Shown: one piece after another, positions 37,180-48,896 of the stretch | Layout of the letters: every line of letters starts with the position of its first letter | Numbering within the stretch: position 1 is the stretch's first letter | NCBI GenBank assembly: GCA_024640985.1 | Contig: JAHEDY010000004.1 | Span: 1 to 64,000 of the forward strand | Reading direction: 5' to 3' | From: Gammaproteobacteria bacterium | GTDB lineage: Bacteria; Pseudomonadota; Gammaproteobacteria; Pseudomonadales; Litorivicinaceae | DNA length: 64,000 bases | Position numbers and translations under genes: made by a program | Notes under the pieces: generated by a model | The model's input: only the letters and a program-made list of their open reading frames with translations | The model's database searches: none | What the model was told of the DNA's origin: nothing

Positions 37180-38252
37180 GAACGCTGAACGTCGATCTAG
37201 GCGAGCGCGCCTATCCGATCCACATTGGACGCGGACTTCTGAACTCGGATTTGCTGGCATCGGTGATCCGTGGTCGCCAGGTACTCGTTGTCACCAATGA
37301 TCGCATTGCTCCTCTGTATTTAGAACGGGTGCTTGCTCAATTATCGGATTTTGAAGTCGCAACTGTGATTCTTCCCGATGGCGAGAATCACAAACAGATT
37401 GATACTTTGGATTTGATTTTTTCAGAAGCACTCGAGCGTCGTTTTTCGAGGAATGCCACCATGATTGCGCTTGGCGGGGGCGTGGTTGGCGATATGGTTG
37501 GATTTGCTGCAGCGACCTATCAACGAGGCATCGACTTCGTTCAAATTCCCACCACTTTGTTGTCACAAGTTGACTCATCGGTTGGCGGGAAGACTGGCGT
37601 CAACCATCGCTTTGGAAAAAATATGATCGGCGCGTTTCACCAGCCTGTTGCTGTGTTGATCGATACCGACGTTTTAGCAACATTGCCGGCCAATGAAATG
37701 TCAGCGGGTATGGCCGAAGTCATTAAATATGGGTTATTGGGTGACGAGGCGTTTCTCACGTGGATTGAGGATCATCTTGATGCGTTGATGTCAAAACACA
37801 GCCAAGCGATTTCGACAGCGATTGAGCAGTCCTGCCAGATGAAAGCGAAGATTGTGGCGCGAGATGAGCGTGAAGGTGGTGTTCGAGCCCTTCTTAATTT
37901 AGGACATACCTTTGGTCATGCGATCGAGGCGCACTTAGGGTATGGCGGCTGGCTTCACGGAGAAGCAGTGGGTGCTGGGATGGTGCTCGCCGCACGCGTA
38001 TCTTGTGCCATGGGAATGTTGGTGGAATCAGATGTGCAGCGCGTGCTGTCCATCTGCCAGCGTGCGAATTTGCCAACGGAACCCCCGAAAGGAATGACGC
38101 CGGATGATTTCTTCCGGCATATGGCTGTGGATAAAAAAAATGTCGACGGTCGACTTCGGCTTGTGTTGCTACGCGCGTTAGGGGTCGCCTATCTCGAGGA
38201 TCATGCGCCGATGGCGCTATTAGATGATGTACTGACAGCGTGCTGTCATTAG
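37176..38252 (+). CDS. aroB: 3-dehydroquinate synthase
   Basis: This NAD- and zinc-dependent enzyme (358 residues) closes the DAHP ring in the shikimate pathway. Signatures are [31 protein letters not shown], and the metal residues in MAEVIKYG and [12 protein letters not shown] use ATG 37176, which overlaps the aroK stop; the open frame extends into aroK without meaning. Confidence 0.97.
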   Translation: MRTLNVDLGERAYPIHIGRGLLNSDLLASVIRGRQVLVVTNDRIAPLYLERVLAQLSDFEVATVILPDGENHKQIDTLDLIFSEALERRFSRNATMIALGGGVVGDMVGFAAATYQRGIDFVQIPTTLLSQVDSSVGGKTGVNHRFGKNMIGAFHQPVAVLIDTDVLATLPANEMSAGMAEVIKYGLLGDEAFLTWIEDHLDALMSKHSQAISTAIEQSCQMKAKIVARDEREGGVRALLNLGHTFGHAIEAHLGYGGWLHGEAVGAGMVLAARVSCAMGMLVESDVQRVLSICQRANLPTEPPKGMTPDDFFRHMAVDKKNVDGRLRLVLLRALGVAYLEDHAPMALLDDVLTACCH

Positions 38253-39058
38253 TTCGATCTCAGCACGCGTGTATTGAGCGGATCCGCTCAGCCGTTCGCT
38301 GGGCGAAACGTTTAGTCGTGTTGGTTGGTGCGCCTGGTCAAGGGAAGACCGTGGTGCTCCAAGACTTGGTGTTGCGAACCCCAACGAATCCACTGTGCCT
38401 CGAGGGCGAATTAATTTCTGATCGGACAGATGCGGTGCTTCGACTGATGGGCTTGGTGGGATTAAGACCAGAGGGTTCGATCCATCAGATGCTTGGGCGA
38501 TTACAAACTAAGCATTCCACAGGCTCCGAGCAGGGTATTCCTGAAATCATCGTCGACGATGCGCATTGTCTTCCCGATGATGTTTTGCAGTTATTTCATG
38601 AGTTGACCGCAGGAGCTTATGGTCGCCGTTGGTCGGTGTTGTTGGTCGGGGAAAGCCAGCTTGTTTCGAGATTGCAGGAACTTCAGCCAATTGCTGTGCT
38701 TTGCAGTGTGGTGATGCTGCCGCCATGGGATCAACAGGATCTGGAACAAGCGGGGTCAAAATTCTACCCGGGTCACGAGTGGTCGAGTATCCCCTCGAGT
38801 TTGCTACAGCGATATGGATCTCAGCCAAAGCAACTGCTGCGTTTAGTCGGTGAGTGGGAGGACTCAGTTGCGTCGGCTCCGGATCTTCCGGAGCGTGAGG
38901 CTAAGGTGTCGATGGTGCGAATCTCTTCTTCTTGGATGATTGGATTCGGCATTGCCCTTGCGGTCTTGATCGCTGTGTTGATATTTGTTCAACTCGGTGA
39001 CGAAAAAACACCCGCTCGAACGTCGACACCAATTCCCTTAACGCCAAATAATCAGTAG
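38240..39058 (+). CDS. DamX-like AAA ATPase without SPOR domain
   Basis: This 272-residue protein is in the damX position after aroB. It has an ExeA/DamX-type ATPase domain with Walker A GAPGQGKT and Walker B EIIVDDAH, then one membrane helix (about 229-251, [20 protein letters not shown]) and only about 20 periplasmic residues. DamX normally carries a long linker and a C-terminal SPOR domain; both are absent, and the following 220 bases encode no SPOR domain. It starts at GTG 38240, overlapping aroB by 13 bases. Confidence 0.82.
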   Translation: MLSLVRSQHACIERIRSAVRWAKRLVVLVGAPGQGKTVVLQDLVLRTPTNPLCLEGELISDRTDAVLRLMGLVGLRPEGSIHQMLGRLQTKHSTGSEQGIPEIIVDDAHCLPDDVLQLFHELTAGAYGRRWSVLLVGESQLVSRLQELQPIAVLCSVVMLPPWDQQDLEQAGSKFYPGHEWSSIPSSLLQRYGSQPKQLLRLVGEWEDSVASAPDLPEREAKVSMVRISSSWMIGFGIALAVLIAVLIFVQLGDEKTPARTSTPIPLTPNNQ

Positions 39059-39080
39059 TCTACGTAAGCGGACCTTTCAT

Positions 39081-39109
39081 TTGCTCCGCGCCATCGAGAG
39101 TCATATACT
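39081..39109 (+). promoter_or_regulatory. Candidate sigma-70 promoter of gltB
   Basis: TTGCTC (39081-39086) and TATACT (39104-39109) are separated by 17 bases. Transcription would start near 39116, leaving a leader of about 165 nt before gltB. Confidence 0.6.
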
Positions 39110-39170
39110 ACGCGGCCTTTTTCTTTATGGATTCAGTCGGTTGGATCCGATCGACGCGAGACAACTGCTT

Positions 39171-39260
39171 GAGCTGAGAGTCAGCTCGCAACGTTCGTCG
39201 TCAAATTTCGGCGGGGCGATTAACGACCCGTATTATTTAAGGTTGCGGCCTGTTTGGCCG
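39171..39260 (+). promoter_or_regulatory. Structured 5' leader of gltB (three hairpins)
   Basis: Three hairpins follow one another. GAGCTGA/TCAGCTC has 7 bp and a 3-base loop (39171-39187). CGGGGCG/CGACCCG has 6 pairs, one mismatch and loop ATTAA (39212-39230). CGGCC/GGCCG has loop TGTTT (39246-39260). The last ends 8 bases before the ribosome binding site AGGAAG (39269). None matches a riboswitch class I know. Confidence 0.5.
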
Positions 39261-39280
39261 TGTATTTTAGGAAGACATGT

Positions 39281-42200
39281 ATGACCAAAGGTCTCTATAC
39301 CCCTGGTGAGTTTCGCGACAATTGTGGATTTGGATTGATCGCTCATTGTGATGGTGAAGCCAGTCATAATTTGTTAATGACGTCGATCGAAGCATTGACG
39401 CGGATGACGCATCGCGGCGGAATCGCAGCAGATGGAAAGACGGGTGATGGCTGTGGATTGTTGTTCCAGATGCCGGATGCATTTATGCGGAACGCAGCAT
39501 CAGAAACCTGCGGTGTGGAACTGGGTGATTTATTTGCAGTCGGAATGGTCTTCTTGTCCACCGATCCGTCGGTTGAAGCAGACGCCATTTCGGCAATTGA
39601 AGCGGTCTTAAACAGCCGTCAGTTAGCGGTCATTGGCTGGCGTGATGTGCCGGTCGATCCGTCGAATCTAGGTCCCATTGCACGCGGTAACATGCCGGTA
39701 TTTAAGCAGGTATTTGTTGAGCCACAGGGCCAGAATCAAGAGCAGTTCGATAATGAACTGTTTATGGCGTCACGACTGATTGAACGTCGCATGGCTTCAA
39801 ATTCAGAGAATTACCTGTGCTCGCTGTCGCGCCGGGTGGTGTCTTACAAAGGGTTGATGATGCCTGTGGATTTGCATCATTTTTATCCCGATCTGGACGA
39901 TCCGCTCATGGCAACCGCGATTTGCGTGTTCCATCAGCGTTTCTCCACCAATACACTTCCACGTTGGCCGCTGGCTCAACCGTTCCGACTACTCGCGCAC
40001 AACGGCGAAATCAACACCATTGCTGGGAATCGAAACTGGGCCAATGCGCGGGGTCATCTCTTCACGTCCGCTCGTTTGCCGGAAATCGATCAAATTTTAC
40101 CCCTGGTGAATTCGACCGGATCGGATTCGTCGAGCTTGGATAATATGCTTGAAGTCATGGTGGCAGGCGGCATGGACTTGTTCCGAGCCATTCGTATGCT
40201 GGTTCCACCAGCTTGGCAGAACGTGGATGACATGGATGCGGATCTACGTGCGTTTTACGAATACAACTCGATGCATATGGAGCCTTGGGATGGTCCTGCG
40301 GGTATCGTCTTAACAGACGGTCGTTATGCCTGTTGTTTGCTCGACCGAAACGGGCTGCGCCCTGCGCGTTGGGTGAAAACTAAAAATGGTTATCTCACGC
40401 TCGCCTCAGAGATCGGTACCTGGGACTACAAGCCTGAAGATGTCATTGCGAAAGGTCGTGTTGGGCCTGGAGAAATTCTGGCGATCGACACAGAAACTGG
40501 CGAAATGCTGTCGGCTGATGATATCGATCATCAATTGAAAGTCCGGCAGCCATACAAGCAATGGTTGCGTGAGCAGACCATTCGTTTTGAAGCGGATATG
40601 AAAGATCCTTTCTCAGATCTGAAACAACTGTCAGAGAAAGGTCTTGCTCCCTATTTGAAACTGTTTAATTTGACCAGTGAAGAACGTCACCAAGTGATTA
40701 AGCCATTGGCCGAGACTGGACAGGAAGCTGTCGGGTCGATGGGTGACGATACGCCGATGGCTGTGCTGTCGACCGAGCAACGACATGTCGCTGATTATTT
40801 CCGTCAACAGTTCGCTCAGGTGACCAATCCGCCGATCGATCCGCTACGTGAATCGATTGTCATGAGTCTTGAGACCTGTCTTGGCATGGAGCTCAATCCC
40901 TTTGAAGAGACTGCTGATCATGCTGAACGCGTGATCTTGCATTCGCCGATTTTATCGGCGCCAAAAATGGATCGCCTGAAGGCATTGGAGCATCCAAAGT
41001 ACGGTCGTATTCAGATCGAGCTCGCTTTTGACCCAGCCATGGGTCTGAAGGCTGCTGTTGAATCAGTGTGCCAACAAGCTGTTGATGCTGCGCGTTCTGG
41101 GAAAACACTCCTCATTCTGTCCGACCGTCATGTTGCTGAGCATCAGTGGGTTGTGTCGGCGACCATGGCTACAGGTGCGGTCCATCATCGCCTGATTGCC
41201 GAAGGTCTCCGTTGTTCTGCCAACATTATCGTTGACACAGCTGAAGCGCGTGATTCTCATCAATTTGCTGTCCTGCTTGGGTTTGGTGCGACTGCTGTTT
41301 ATCCTTACTTGTCCTACCGAGTGATCAACGACTTGGTTGATTCTGATGAATTGGTGGGTGATCCACTCGAGTTGCATCGAAATTACCGGAAAGGGATCAA
41401 CAAAGGCTTATTGAAAATCCTTTCGAAGATGGGTATCTCGACGGTGGCGAGCTATCGTGGCGCACAATTATTTGAAGCCGTGGGCCTGTCAAATGAGATC
41501 GTCGATTTATGCTTTAAAGGTGTTCAAAGCCGCATTGCAGGCGCAGATTTCTCTGATTTTGAAAACGATCAAAAGATCCGTCAGTCCTTGGCCTGGTCGA
41601 CTCGGAAGCCCGTGCCTCAAGGCGGATTTCTGAAGTATATGCATGGTGGTGAATACCACGCCTATAACCCAGATGTCGTGCAGACCTTGCAACAAGCTGT
41701 CCAAACCGGCTCCTACTCGACCTATCAGAAATACGCCAAGCTGGTGAACGATCGTCCGGTAGCAACGCTGCGCGATCTCTTAAAGTTGGAAAAAGATGCT
41801 GGTCGTACCATTACGGTCGACGAGGTTGAACCGATTGAGTCCATCTTAAAACGCTTTGACTCTGCCGGTATGTCGCTTGGGGCGTTGAGCCCAGAGGCGC
41901 ACGAGGCCTTGGCGCAGGCCATGAATGAGTTGGGTGCGCGGTCGAATTCTGGTGAGGGTGGTGAAGATCCTGATCGGTTTGGTACGAGCCGTACGTCCAA
42001 GATCAAGCAGATCGCATCCGGTCGCTTTGGGGTGACTCCGCATTATTTGGTTAATGCGGAAGTGTTGCAGATCAAGGTCGCTCAAGGAGCGAAGCCTGGA
42101 GAAGGCGGTCAGTTACCAGGTGGAAAGGTGAACGCACTGATTGCGCGACTTCGCCATTCGGTTCCCGGAGTGACGCTCATTTCGCCGCCGCCACATCATG

Positions 42201-43729
42201 ATATTTACTCGATTGAAGATTTGGCTCAGCTGATTTTCGATTTGAAACAGGTCAATCCAAAGGCATTGGTCTCTGTAAAACTGGTCAGTGAGCCAGGTGT
42301 CGGCACCATTGCTGCCGGTGTCGCAAAGGCCTATGCAGATTTGATCACTATTTCTGGTTATGACGGTGGTACTGCAGCAAGTCCATTGACCTCGATTAAA
42401 TATGCGGGATCACCTTGGGAGCTTGGTCTTGCAGAGGCGCATCAGGCGCTTCGTGCGAATGATTTGCGCGACAAGGTCCGTTTACAAACCGATGGTGGTT
42501 TGAAGACGGGTCTTGACGTGGTGAAAGCTGCGATCTTGGGAGCCGAAAGTTTCGGGTTTGGAACCGCGCCAATGGTGGCCATGGGTTGTAAGTATTTGCG
42601 AATCTGTCACCTCAATAACTGTGCAACTGGTGTGGCGACTCAAAATGAATTGCTGCGGGAACAACATTTCCGTGGCACGGTCGAAATGATTAAACATTTC
42701 TTCACCTTTGTGGCGGAGGAGACTCGTGAAGTCATGGCTGAGCTGGGTGTGAAAACCATTGCAGAACTTGTCGGGCGGACAGACCTGCTCACGCAAGTTG
42801 GTGGGCGTTCCCAGCGTCAAGCTAAGCTCGATTTTTCACCGATTTTGTATCAAGGCCCTGAGCACGAGGGTAAGCCACAATTGTGCGCAGTTGAGAAGAA
42901 CCCGCCTTATGATGATGCGCCTCTGAATCGAGCAATTGTTCATGCGGCTCGTGATGTGATGGTCTCGGGTGAGGGTGGCGAATTTCATTTTGCGATCACA
43001 AACCAAGACCGCTCTGTTGGCGCGACCTTGTCAGGTGAAATTTCTTTGGCTCATGGCCGTGAAGGAATGGCGACTCCGATTCGTTTGAATCTGGAAGGAA
43101 CAGCCGGTCAGAGCTTTGGTGTGTTTAATGCGCCAGGCCTCGAAATGCGTCTCCGTGGAGATGCCAACGACTACGTGGGTAAAGGGATGGCTGGCGGTCG
43201 TTTGGTGATTGCACCACCTGAGGGGTCCACCTTTGCGAGCCAGGATACCTCCATTATTGGCAATACCTGCCTTTATGGGGCAACGGGCGGAACCCTGTAT
43301 GCGGCTGGCCGTGCGGGTGAGCGATTTGCAGTCAGAAACTCTGGTGCAACAGCTATCGTCGAAGGCACTGGCGACCATTGTTGTGAATACATGACCGGTG
43401 GCCTGGTGATTGTTCTCGGGAGAACTGGCCGTAACTTTGGTGCCGGGATGACTGGTGGTTTTGCCTATGTTCTTGACGAATCGCGAACATTTGTCGACCG
43501 ATATAATCATGAGTTGGTTGAGATTGCTCGGATTAGCACAGAGCAGATGGAGCAATATCGTGCGCATTTGCGCTTGCAGATCCGTGACTATGCTGAGGCG
43601 ACAGGAAGTGCATGGGGTCAGACGATCTTGTCTGATTTTGAGTCTTTCGTGAGCCATTTCTGGTTGGTGAAGCCAAAGGCGGCCAGCTTGGGCGATTTGT
43701 TGGCGTCGTCACGGTCAGACGCGCAATAG
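39281..43729 (+). CDS. gltB: Glutamate synthase (NADPH) large subunit
   Basis: This 1482-residue enzyme transfers the glutamine amide to 2-oxoglutarate. A short propeptide precedes the catalytic N-terminal Cys15 ([11 protein letters not shown]) of the class II amidotransferase domain. The FMN-binding central domain includes [14 protein letters not shown] and the 3Fe-4S cysteines lie in [15 protein letters not shown]. The C-terminal GXGXG beta-helix ([11 protein letters not shown] region) closes the protein. ATG 39281 follows AGGAAG. With GlnA it forms the GS-GOGAT cycle. Confidence 0.98.
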   Translation: MTKGLYTPGEFRDNCGFGLIAHCDGEASHNLLMTSIEALTRMTHRGGIAADGKTGDGCGLLFQMPDAFMRNAASETCGVELGDLFAVGMVFLSTDPSVEADAISAIEAVLNSRQLAVIGWRDVPVDPSNLGPIARGNMPVFKQVFVEPQGQNQEQFDNELFMASRLIERRMASNSENYLCSLSRRVVSYKGLMMPVDLHHFYPDLDDPLMATAICVFHQRFSTNTLPRWPLAQPFRLLAHNGEINTIAGNRNWANARGHLFTSARLPEIDQILPLVNSTGSDSSSLDNMLEVMVAGGMDLFRAIRMLVPPAWQNVDDMDADLRAFYEYNSMHMEPWDGPAGIVLTDGRYACCLLDRNGLRPARWVKTKNGYLTLASEIGTWDYKPEDVIAKGRVGPGEILAIDTETGEMLSADDIDHQLKVRQPYKQWLREQTIRFEADMKDPFSDLKQLSEKGLAPYLKLFNLTSEERHQVIKPLAETGQEAVGSMGDDTPMAVLSTEQRHVADYFRQQFAQVTNPPIDPLRESIVMSLETCLGMELNPFEETADHAERVILHSPILSAPKMDRLKALEHPKYGRIQIELAFDPAMGLKAAVESVCQQAVDAARSGKTLLILSDRHVAEHQWVVSATMATGAVHHRLIAEGLRCSANIIVDTAEARDSHQFAVLLGFGATAVYPYLSYRVINDLVDSDELVGDPLELHRNYRKGINKGLLKILSKMGISTVASYRGAQLFEAVGLSNEIVDLCFKGVQSRIAGADFSDFENDQKIRQSLAWSTRKPVPQGGFLKYMHGGEYHAYNPDVVQTLQQAVQTGSYSTYQKYAKLVNDRPVATLRDLLKLEKDAGRTITVDEVEPIESILKRFDSAGMSLGALSPEAHEALAQAMNELGARSNSGEGGEDPDRFGTSRTSKIKQIASGRFGVTPHYLVNAEVLQIKVAQGAKPGEGGQLPGGKVNALIARLRHSVPGVTLISPPPHHDIYSIEDLAQLIFDLKQVNPKALVSVKLVSEPGVGTIAAGVAKAYADLITISGYDGGTAASPLTSIKYAGSPWELGLAEAHQALRANDLRDKVRLQTDGGLKTGLDVVKAAILGAESFGFGTAPMVAMGCKYLRICHLNNCATGVATQNELLREQHFRGTVEMIKHFFTFVAEETREVMAELGVKTIAELVGRTDLLTQVGGRSQRQAKLDFSPILYQGPEHEGKPQLCAVEKNPPYDDAPLNRAIVHAARDVMVSGEGGEFHFAITNQDRSVGATLSGEISLAHGREGMATPIRLNLEGTAGQSFGVFNAPGLEMRLRGDANDYVGKGMAGGRLVIAPPEGSTFASQDTSIIGNTCLYGATGGTLYAAGRAGERFAVRNSGATAIVEGTGDHCCEYMTGGLVIVLGRTGRNFGAGMTGGFAYVLDESRTFVDRYNHELVEIARISTEQMEQYRAHLRLQIRDYAEATGSAWGQTILSDFESFVSHFWLVKPKAASLGDLLASSRSDAQ

Positions 43730-45175
<1,446 letters not shown>

Positions 45176-45183
45176 AGATATTG

Positions 45184-45199
45184 GATTCCCATGGGAATC
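45184..45199. repeat. 16-bp perfect palindrome between gltD and metY
   Basis: GATTCCCATGGGAATC is a perfect palindrome 8 bases after the gltD stop. There is no loop or T-run, so it is a poor terminator. It could bind a dimeric regulator of metY; no regulator is identified. Confidence 0.4.
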
Positions 45200-45248
45200 T
45201 TGATTACACACTGCGTATCGTTAAATGACCGAGAAGAGGACAACTAAA

Positions 45249-46520
45249 ATGCGTGACGAAACCCTGGCAATCCATGCGGGCTATCAGACTGATCCAACCA
45301 CTAAGGCGGTCGTTCCTCCGATTTGCCAGAATGTCGCCTTTGAATTTGATGACGCAGCGCATGGCGCGGCGCTCTTTAATTTAGAAGTTCCTGGCAATAT
45401 TTACACGCGGATTATGAATCCGACCTGTGATGTGCTTGAGCAGCGTGTTGCCGCGCTAGAGGGCGGGATTGCAGCGCTTGCTGTGTCATCGGGCATGGCC
45501 GCAATTACTTACGCACTGCAAACACTCGCTAGCCAAGGTCACAATATTGTGACTACACCGCAGCTGTACGGTGGGACTTACACGTTGTTTGCACACATGT
45601 TGCCAAGCCAAGGGGTCGAAGTTCGTTTTGCAGAGACAGATCGGGCGGAAGATCTTGAGAAGCTTGTCGATGAAAATACCCGCGCGATTTATTGCGAGAC
45701 CATCGGTAATCCGGCTGGCAACATTGTCGATATTCGTGCAATGGCTGCGATGGCATCGCGAAATGGTCTACCACTGGTTGTCGACAACACAGTGGCGACG
45801 CCAGCATTGTGTAAGCCGATCGAATTGGGCGCCAACATTGTTGTGCACGCATTAACCAAGTTTATGGGTGGCCACGGGAATTCGTTGGGTGGAATTATCG
45901 TCGATGGCGGTAACTTTGATTGGACCGCTCAGGGTGACAAATTCCCTGGCATGACAGCTCCGGAGCCTGCTTATCACGATGTGGTGTATTCCGATGCATT
46001 TGGTCCGGCTGCCTTCATCGCACGTGCTCGGACGGTTCCGTTGCGAAATACCGGTGCGGCTCTTGCACCAATGAACGCATTTTTGTTGTTGCAAGGCATT
46101 GAGACCTTGAATCTTCGAATGGAACGCCACTGTGAGAACGCCCAGAAAGTCGCTGAGTTCTTAAAATCGCATGCCAAAGTTGAGTGGGTCAGTTATGCCG
46201 GTCTTCCAGAGCATCCGCATTATGAATTGGCGAAAACACAATTGGGTGGAACGCCATCGGCACTGTTGACCTTTGGCGTCAAAGGTGGATTCGAAGCAGG
46301 TGTGAAGTTCTATGATGCCCTTGGCCTGTTTAAGCGTTTGGTGAATATCGGAGATGCTCGTTCACTTGCTTGTCATCCAGCATCAACGACGCATCGTCAA
46401 TTGTCTGAAACTGAGCAGCTGGCGGTGGGTGTGAAGCCTGAAATGATCCGTTTGTGTGTCGGAATCGAGCATATCGATGACATTCTTGCCGATCTTGAGC
46501 AGGCACTCGCTGCTGTATGA
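45249..46520 (+). CDS. metY: O-acetylhomoserine sulfhydrylase (aminocarboxypropyltransferase)
   Basis: This PLP enzyme (423 residues) makes homocysteine (or methionine with methanethiol) from O-acetylhomoserine. The long form with [20 protein letters not shown] and the PLP lysine in [16 protein letters not shown] identifies the MetY branch over cystathionine synthases. ATG 45249 follows AGAGGACAACTAAA; an upstream ATG at 45225 is possible. It sits between gltD and hemE, which are adjacent in many relatives, and overlaps hemE by 4 bases. Confidence 0.93.
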   Translation: MRDETLAIHAGYQTDPTTKAVVPPICQNVAFEFDDAAHGAALFNLEVPGNIYTRIMNPTCDVLEQRVAALEGGIAALAVSSGMAAITYALQTLASQGHNIVTTPQLYGGTYTLFAHMLPSQGVEVRFAETDRAEDLEKLVDENTRAIYCETIGNPAGNIVDIRAMAAMASRNGLPLVVDNTVATPALCKPIELGANIVVHALTKFMGGHGNSLGGIIVDGGNFDWTAQGDKFPGMTAPEPAYHDVVYSDAFGPAAFIARARTVPLRNTGAALAPMNAFLLLQGIETLNLRMERHCENAQKVAEFLKSHAKVEWVSYAGLPEHPHYELAKTQLGGTPSALLTFGVKGGFEAGVKFYDALGLFKRLVNIGDARSLACHPASTTHRQLSETEQLAVGVKPEMIRLCVGIEHIDDILADLEQALAAV

Positions 46521-47593
46521 CATCCGAGTTAAAGAACGACCGCTTTCTCAGAGCACTACTCCGTCAACCTGTTGATCAAACTCCGGTTTGGATGATGCGT
46601 CAGGCGGGGCGTTACCTTCCTGAATATCGAGCAACCCGGAAGGTGGCTGGTGACTTTATGAGCCTTTGCAAGAATGCAGAGCTTGCTTGTGAGGTCACCA
46701 TTCAGCCGCTTGAACGGTATCCACTGGATGCGGCGATTCTCTTTTCTGACATCTTGACCATTCCGGATGCCATGGACTGTGGGCTGTACTTCGAAGCTGG
46801 CGAGGGCCCTCGTTTCGAGCGTCCTGTGCGTACTCGCGCAGATATTGATGCGCTTCCGGTACCACCCATGGCAGATGCTTTGGATTATGTGATGAATGCC
46901 GTGAGTACAATTCGTCGTGAACTGAATGGTCGAGTGCCTTTAATCGGCTTTTCAGGCAGCCCCTGGACGTTGGCGACCTATATGATTGAGGGCGGTGGCT
47001 CGAAAGAGTATCGGTATGCAAAGGGATTGATGTATTCAGATCCTGGAGCGCTTCACGCACTCCTTGAGAAGTTGGCCATTGCTGTCACCGATTATTTGAA
47101 CGCGCAGATTGCAGCAGGTGCTCAGGCAGTTCAGATTTTTGATACCTGGGGTGGTGTTTTAACCGAGCCTGCCTATCGTGAATTTTCGCTGGCCTATATG
47201 GATCGGATCGTGAATGGTCTGGTTCGTGAATCGGAAGGTCGTCGGGTCCCCGTGATTTTATTCACGAAGGGTGGTGGCGCGTGGCTCGAACAGATGGCTG
47301 CCACAGGATGCGATGCACTTGGCTTGGATTGGACAGTTGATCTCGGTCGTTGCAGAGAGCGTGTCGGTTCCCAAGTGGCTTTGCAGGGAAATTTGGATCC
47401 ATCCGTACTGTTCGGGTCTAATGACTTGGTGAGCTCAGAAGTTGAACGACTGTTAAAAAGCTTTGGTTCACATTCCGGTCACGTATTTAATTTAGGTCAC
47501 GGTATCAATCAGCACGTTGATCCTCAGCGTCCTGCCACTATGATTGATGCAGTACAAAGGATTAGCCGCGAGATTCACTCCGGCTCATATTGA
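46517..47593 (+). CDS. hemE: Uroporphyrinogen decarboxylase
   Basis: This 358-residue cofactor-free enzyme converts uroporphyrinogen III to coproporphyrinogen III in heme synthesis. The signature [15 protein letters not shown] and the catalytic Asp in [11 protein letters not shown] are present, with [20 protein letters not shown]. It overlaps metY by 4 bases; tolC begins 10 bases after its stop. Confidence 0.98.
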   Translation: MTSELKNDRFLRALLRQPVDQTPVWMMRQAGRYLPEYRATRKVAGDFMSLCKNAELACEVTIQPLERYPLDAAILFSDILTIPDAMDCGLYFEAGEGPRFERPVRTRADIDALPVPPMADALDYVMNAVSTIRRELNGRVPLIGFSGSPWTLATYMIEGGGSKEYRYAKGLMYSDPGALHALLEKLAIAVTDYLNAQIAAGAQAVQIFDTWGGVLTEPAYREFSLAYMDRIVNGLVRESEGRRVPVILFTKGGGAWLEQMAATGCDALGLDWTVDLGRCRERVGSQVALQGNLDPSVLFGSNDLVSSEVERLLKSFGSHSGHVFNLGHGINQHVDPQRPATMIDAVQRISREIHSGSY

Positions 47594-47603
47594 GGTCGAC
47601 ATC

Positions 47604-48896
47604 ATGCGCATGATTGCAATTGCGTTGGGTCTCGTCCTGGCGGGTAACGCTATGGCCGAGTCAAAAGGATTATCCGATATCTACAATTTGGCCGTGGCTA
47701 ACGATCCAGCGTTACGCGCTCAAATGGCAACCCGTGATGCTTCTCAAGCGCTGAGTGATCAGGTCAGAGGTGCTCGTGGTCTTAGCGCCACGGGGAGCTT
47801 ATCCGCCAAGGAAACGCAAAATTTCAAAGCCGACGATAATTACGAGACCGGAACGTTATCTGTGACGCTGAGTTTGCCGCTTTATGATCAGGGATTACAG
47901 GCATCGATCGATAGTCAAGACGCAGCCACACGAGAAGCGGATGCGGCCTTAGCTGCTTATCGGCAGTCACACATTGTGTCTGTGACGAATGCGTATTTTG
48001 CCGTGTTGTCGGCAGACCAAGATTTGCTGGCTGCGAAGGCTGAAGTCGAGGCTTTTGAGCGTCAGCTCGAGCAAGCCTCTGAACGATTGACCGTTGGAAT
48101 TGGGACGCGTGTCGATGTTGATCAGGCGCGTGCGCGTTTGGATTTGTCCCAGGTCGGTCTGATCAGCGCTGAAGTCGCGTTGGAAACGGCAAAATCGGAT
48201 TTGCGCCAGTTGGTTGATGCGCCAGTGAGCGATCTCGCCGATCTCGTTGAGAATGTCTCTGCTGAAGTCCATCGATCATTAGACGGGAATCTTGATGCGT
48301 TGGCGGATAATCATCCCGAGGTGATTGCCGAACAAGAAGCGTATCGAAGTGCGGTGGCTGATCTGGACGAAGCGCGCGCTGAAACGACGCCTAGCCTTGC
48401 ATTGTCGTCCACATTTTCGGTGTCGGATGTCTCCGGTAGCAATACCAGTTCAAACAATGTCAATGCTCGCAGTAATGTATTGAGTTTGACGCTGTCTGCG
48501 CCGATTTACACCAACGGCGTGGCGTCTGCGAAGGTGGCTGTGGCTCAAGCGGGTGTGGTCAAAGCGGAAGCGAACTTGCTGAAAGCACGCCGTCAGGTGC
48601 TCGGTTCCATGCAGGAAGCTTATCGAAACCTCGAGGCGAGTGCCCGTACTGTGGAAGCGCGTCGTTTGGCGATTGTATCAGCAGCTAGCCGCGTTGAAGC
48701 GACTGAAGCGGCATACGCCGTTGGCTCTGGCGATATCGTTGAAGTACTGAACGCGAAAAAAGACTTGTTCGCAGCCGAGCGTGATTTTGCAAAGGCTCGC
48801 TACACTCACGTCATCCGCCAATTGGAGTTTGATCAGGCAATTGGTGACTTGTCTGAATCGGCGATCGCGCGCATTGATCAGCAATTAATTCAGTGA
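47604..48896 (+). CDS. tolC: TolC family outer-membrane efflux protein
   Basis: This 430-residue protein has a signal peptide (about 1-18, MIAIALGLVLAGNAMA) and two repeats of the TolC/OEP fold. It shows LSDIYNLAVANDPALRAQ, SVTNAYFAVLSADQDLLAAK and, in the second half, AYAVGSGDIVEVLNAKKDLF. It forms the trimeric outer-membrane channel for tripartite pumps or type I secretion; no inner-membrane partner is nearby. I use ATG 47604 after TGAGGTCGAC; an upstream in-frame ATG overlaps hemE. Its end overlaps the convergent dnaE2 by 7 bases. Confidence 0.92.
   Translation: MRMIAIALGLVLAGNAMAESKGLSDIYNLAVANDPALRAQMATRDASQALSDQVRGARGLSATGSLSAKETQNFKADDNYETGTLSVTLSLPLYDQGLQASIDSQDAATREADAALAAYRQSHIVSVTNAYFAVLSADQDLLAAKAEVEAFERQLEQASERLTVGIGTRVDVDQARARLDLSQVGLISAEVALETAKSDLRQLVDAPVSDLADLVENVSAEVHRSLDGNLDALADNHPEVIAEQEAYRSAVADLDEARAETTPSLALSSTFSVSDVSGSNTSSNNVNARSNVLSLTLSAPIYTNGVASAKVAVAQAGVVKAEANLLKARRQVLGSMQEAYRNLEASARTVEARRLAIVSAASRVEATEAAYAVGSGDIVEVLNAKKDLFAAERDFAKARYTHVIRQLEFDQAIGDLSESAIARIDQQLIQ

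Noticed and set aside
45176-45248. SAM riboswitch or MetJ operator upstream of metY
   Set aside because: Only 73 bases are available and no SAM-I or SAM-II core is visible. The AGACGTCT repeats of MetJ boxes are absent. Only the palindrome was kept.
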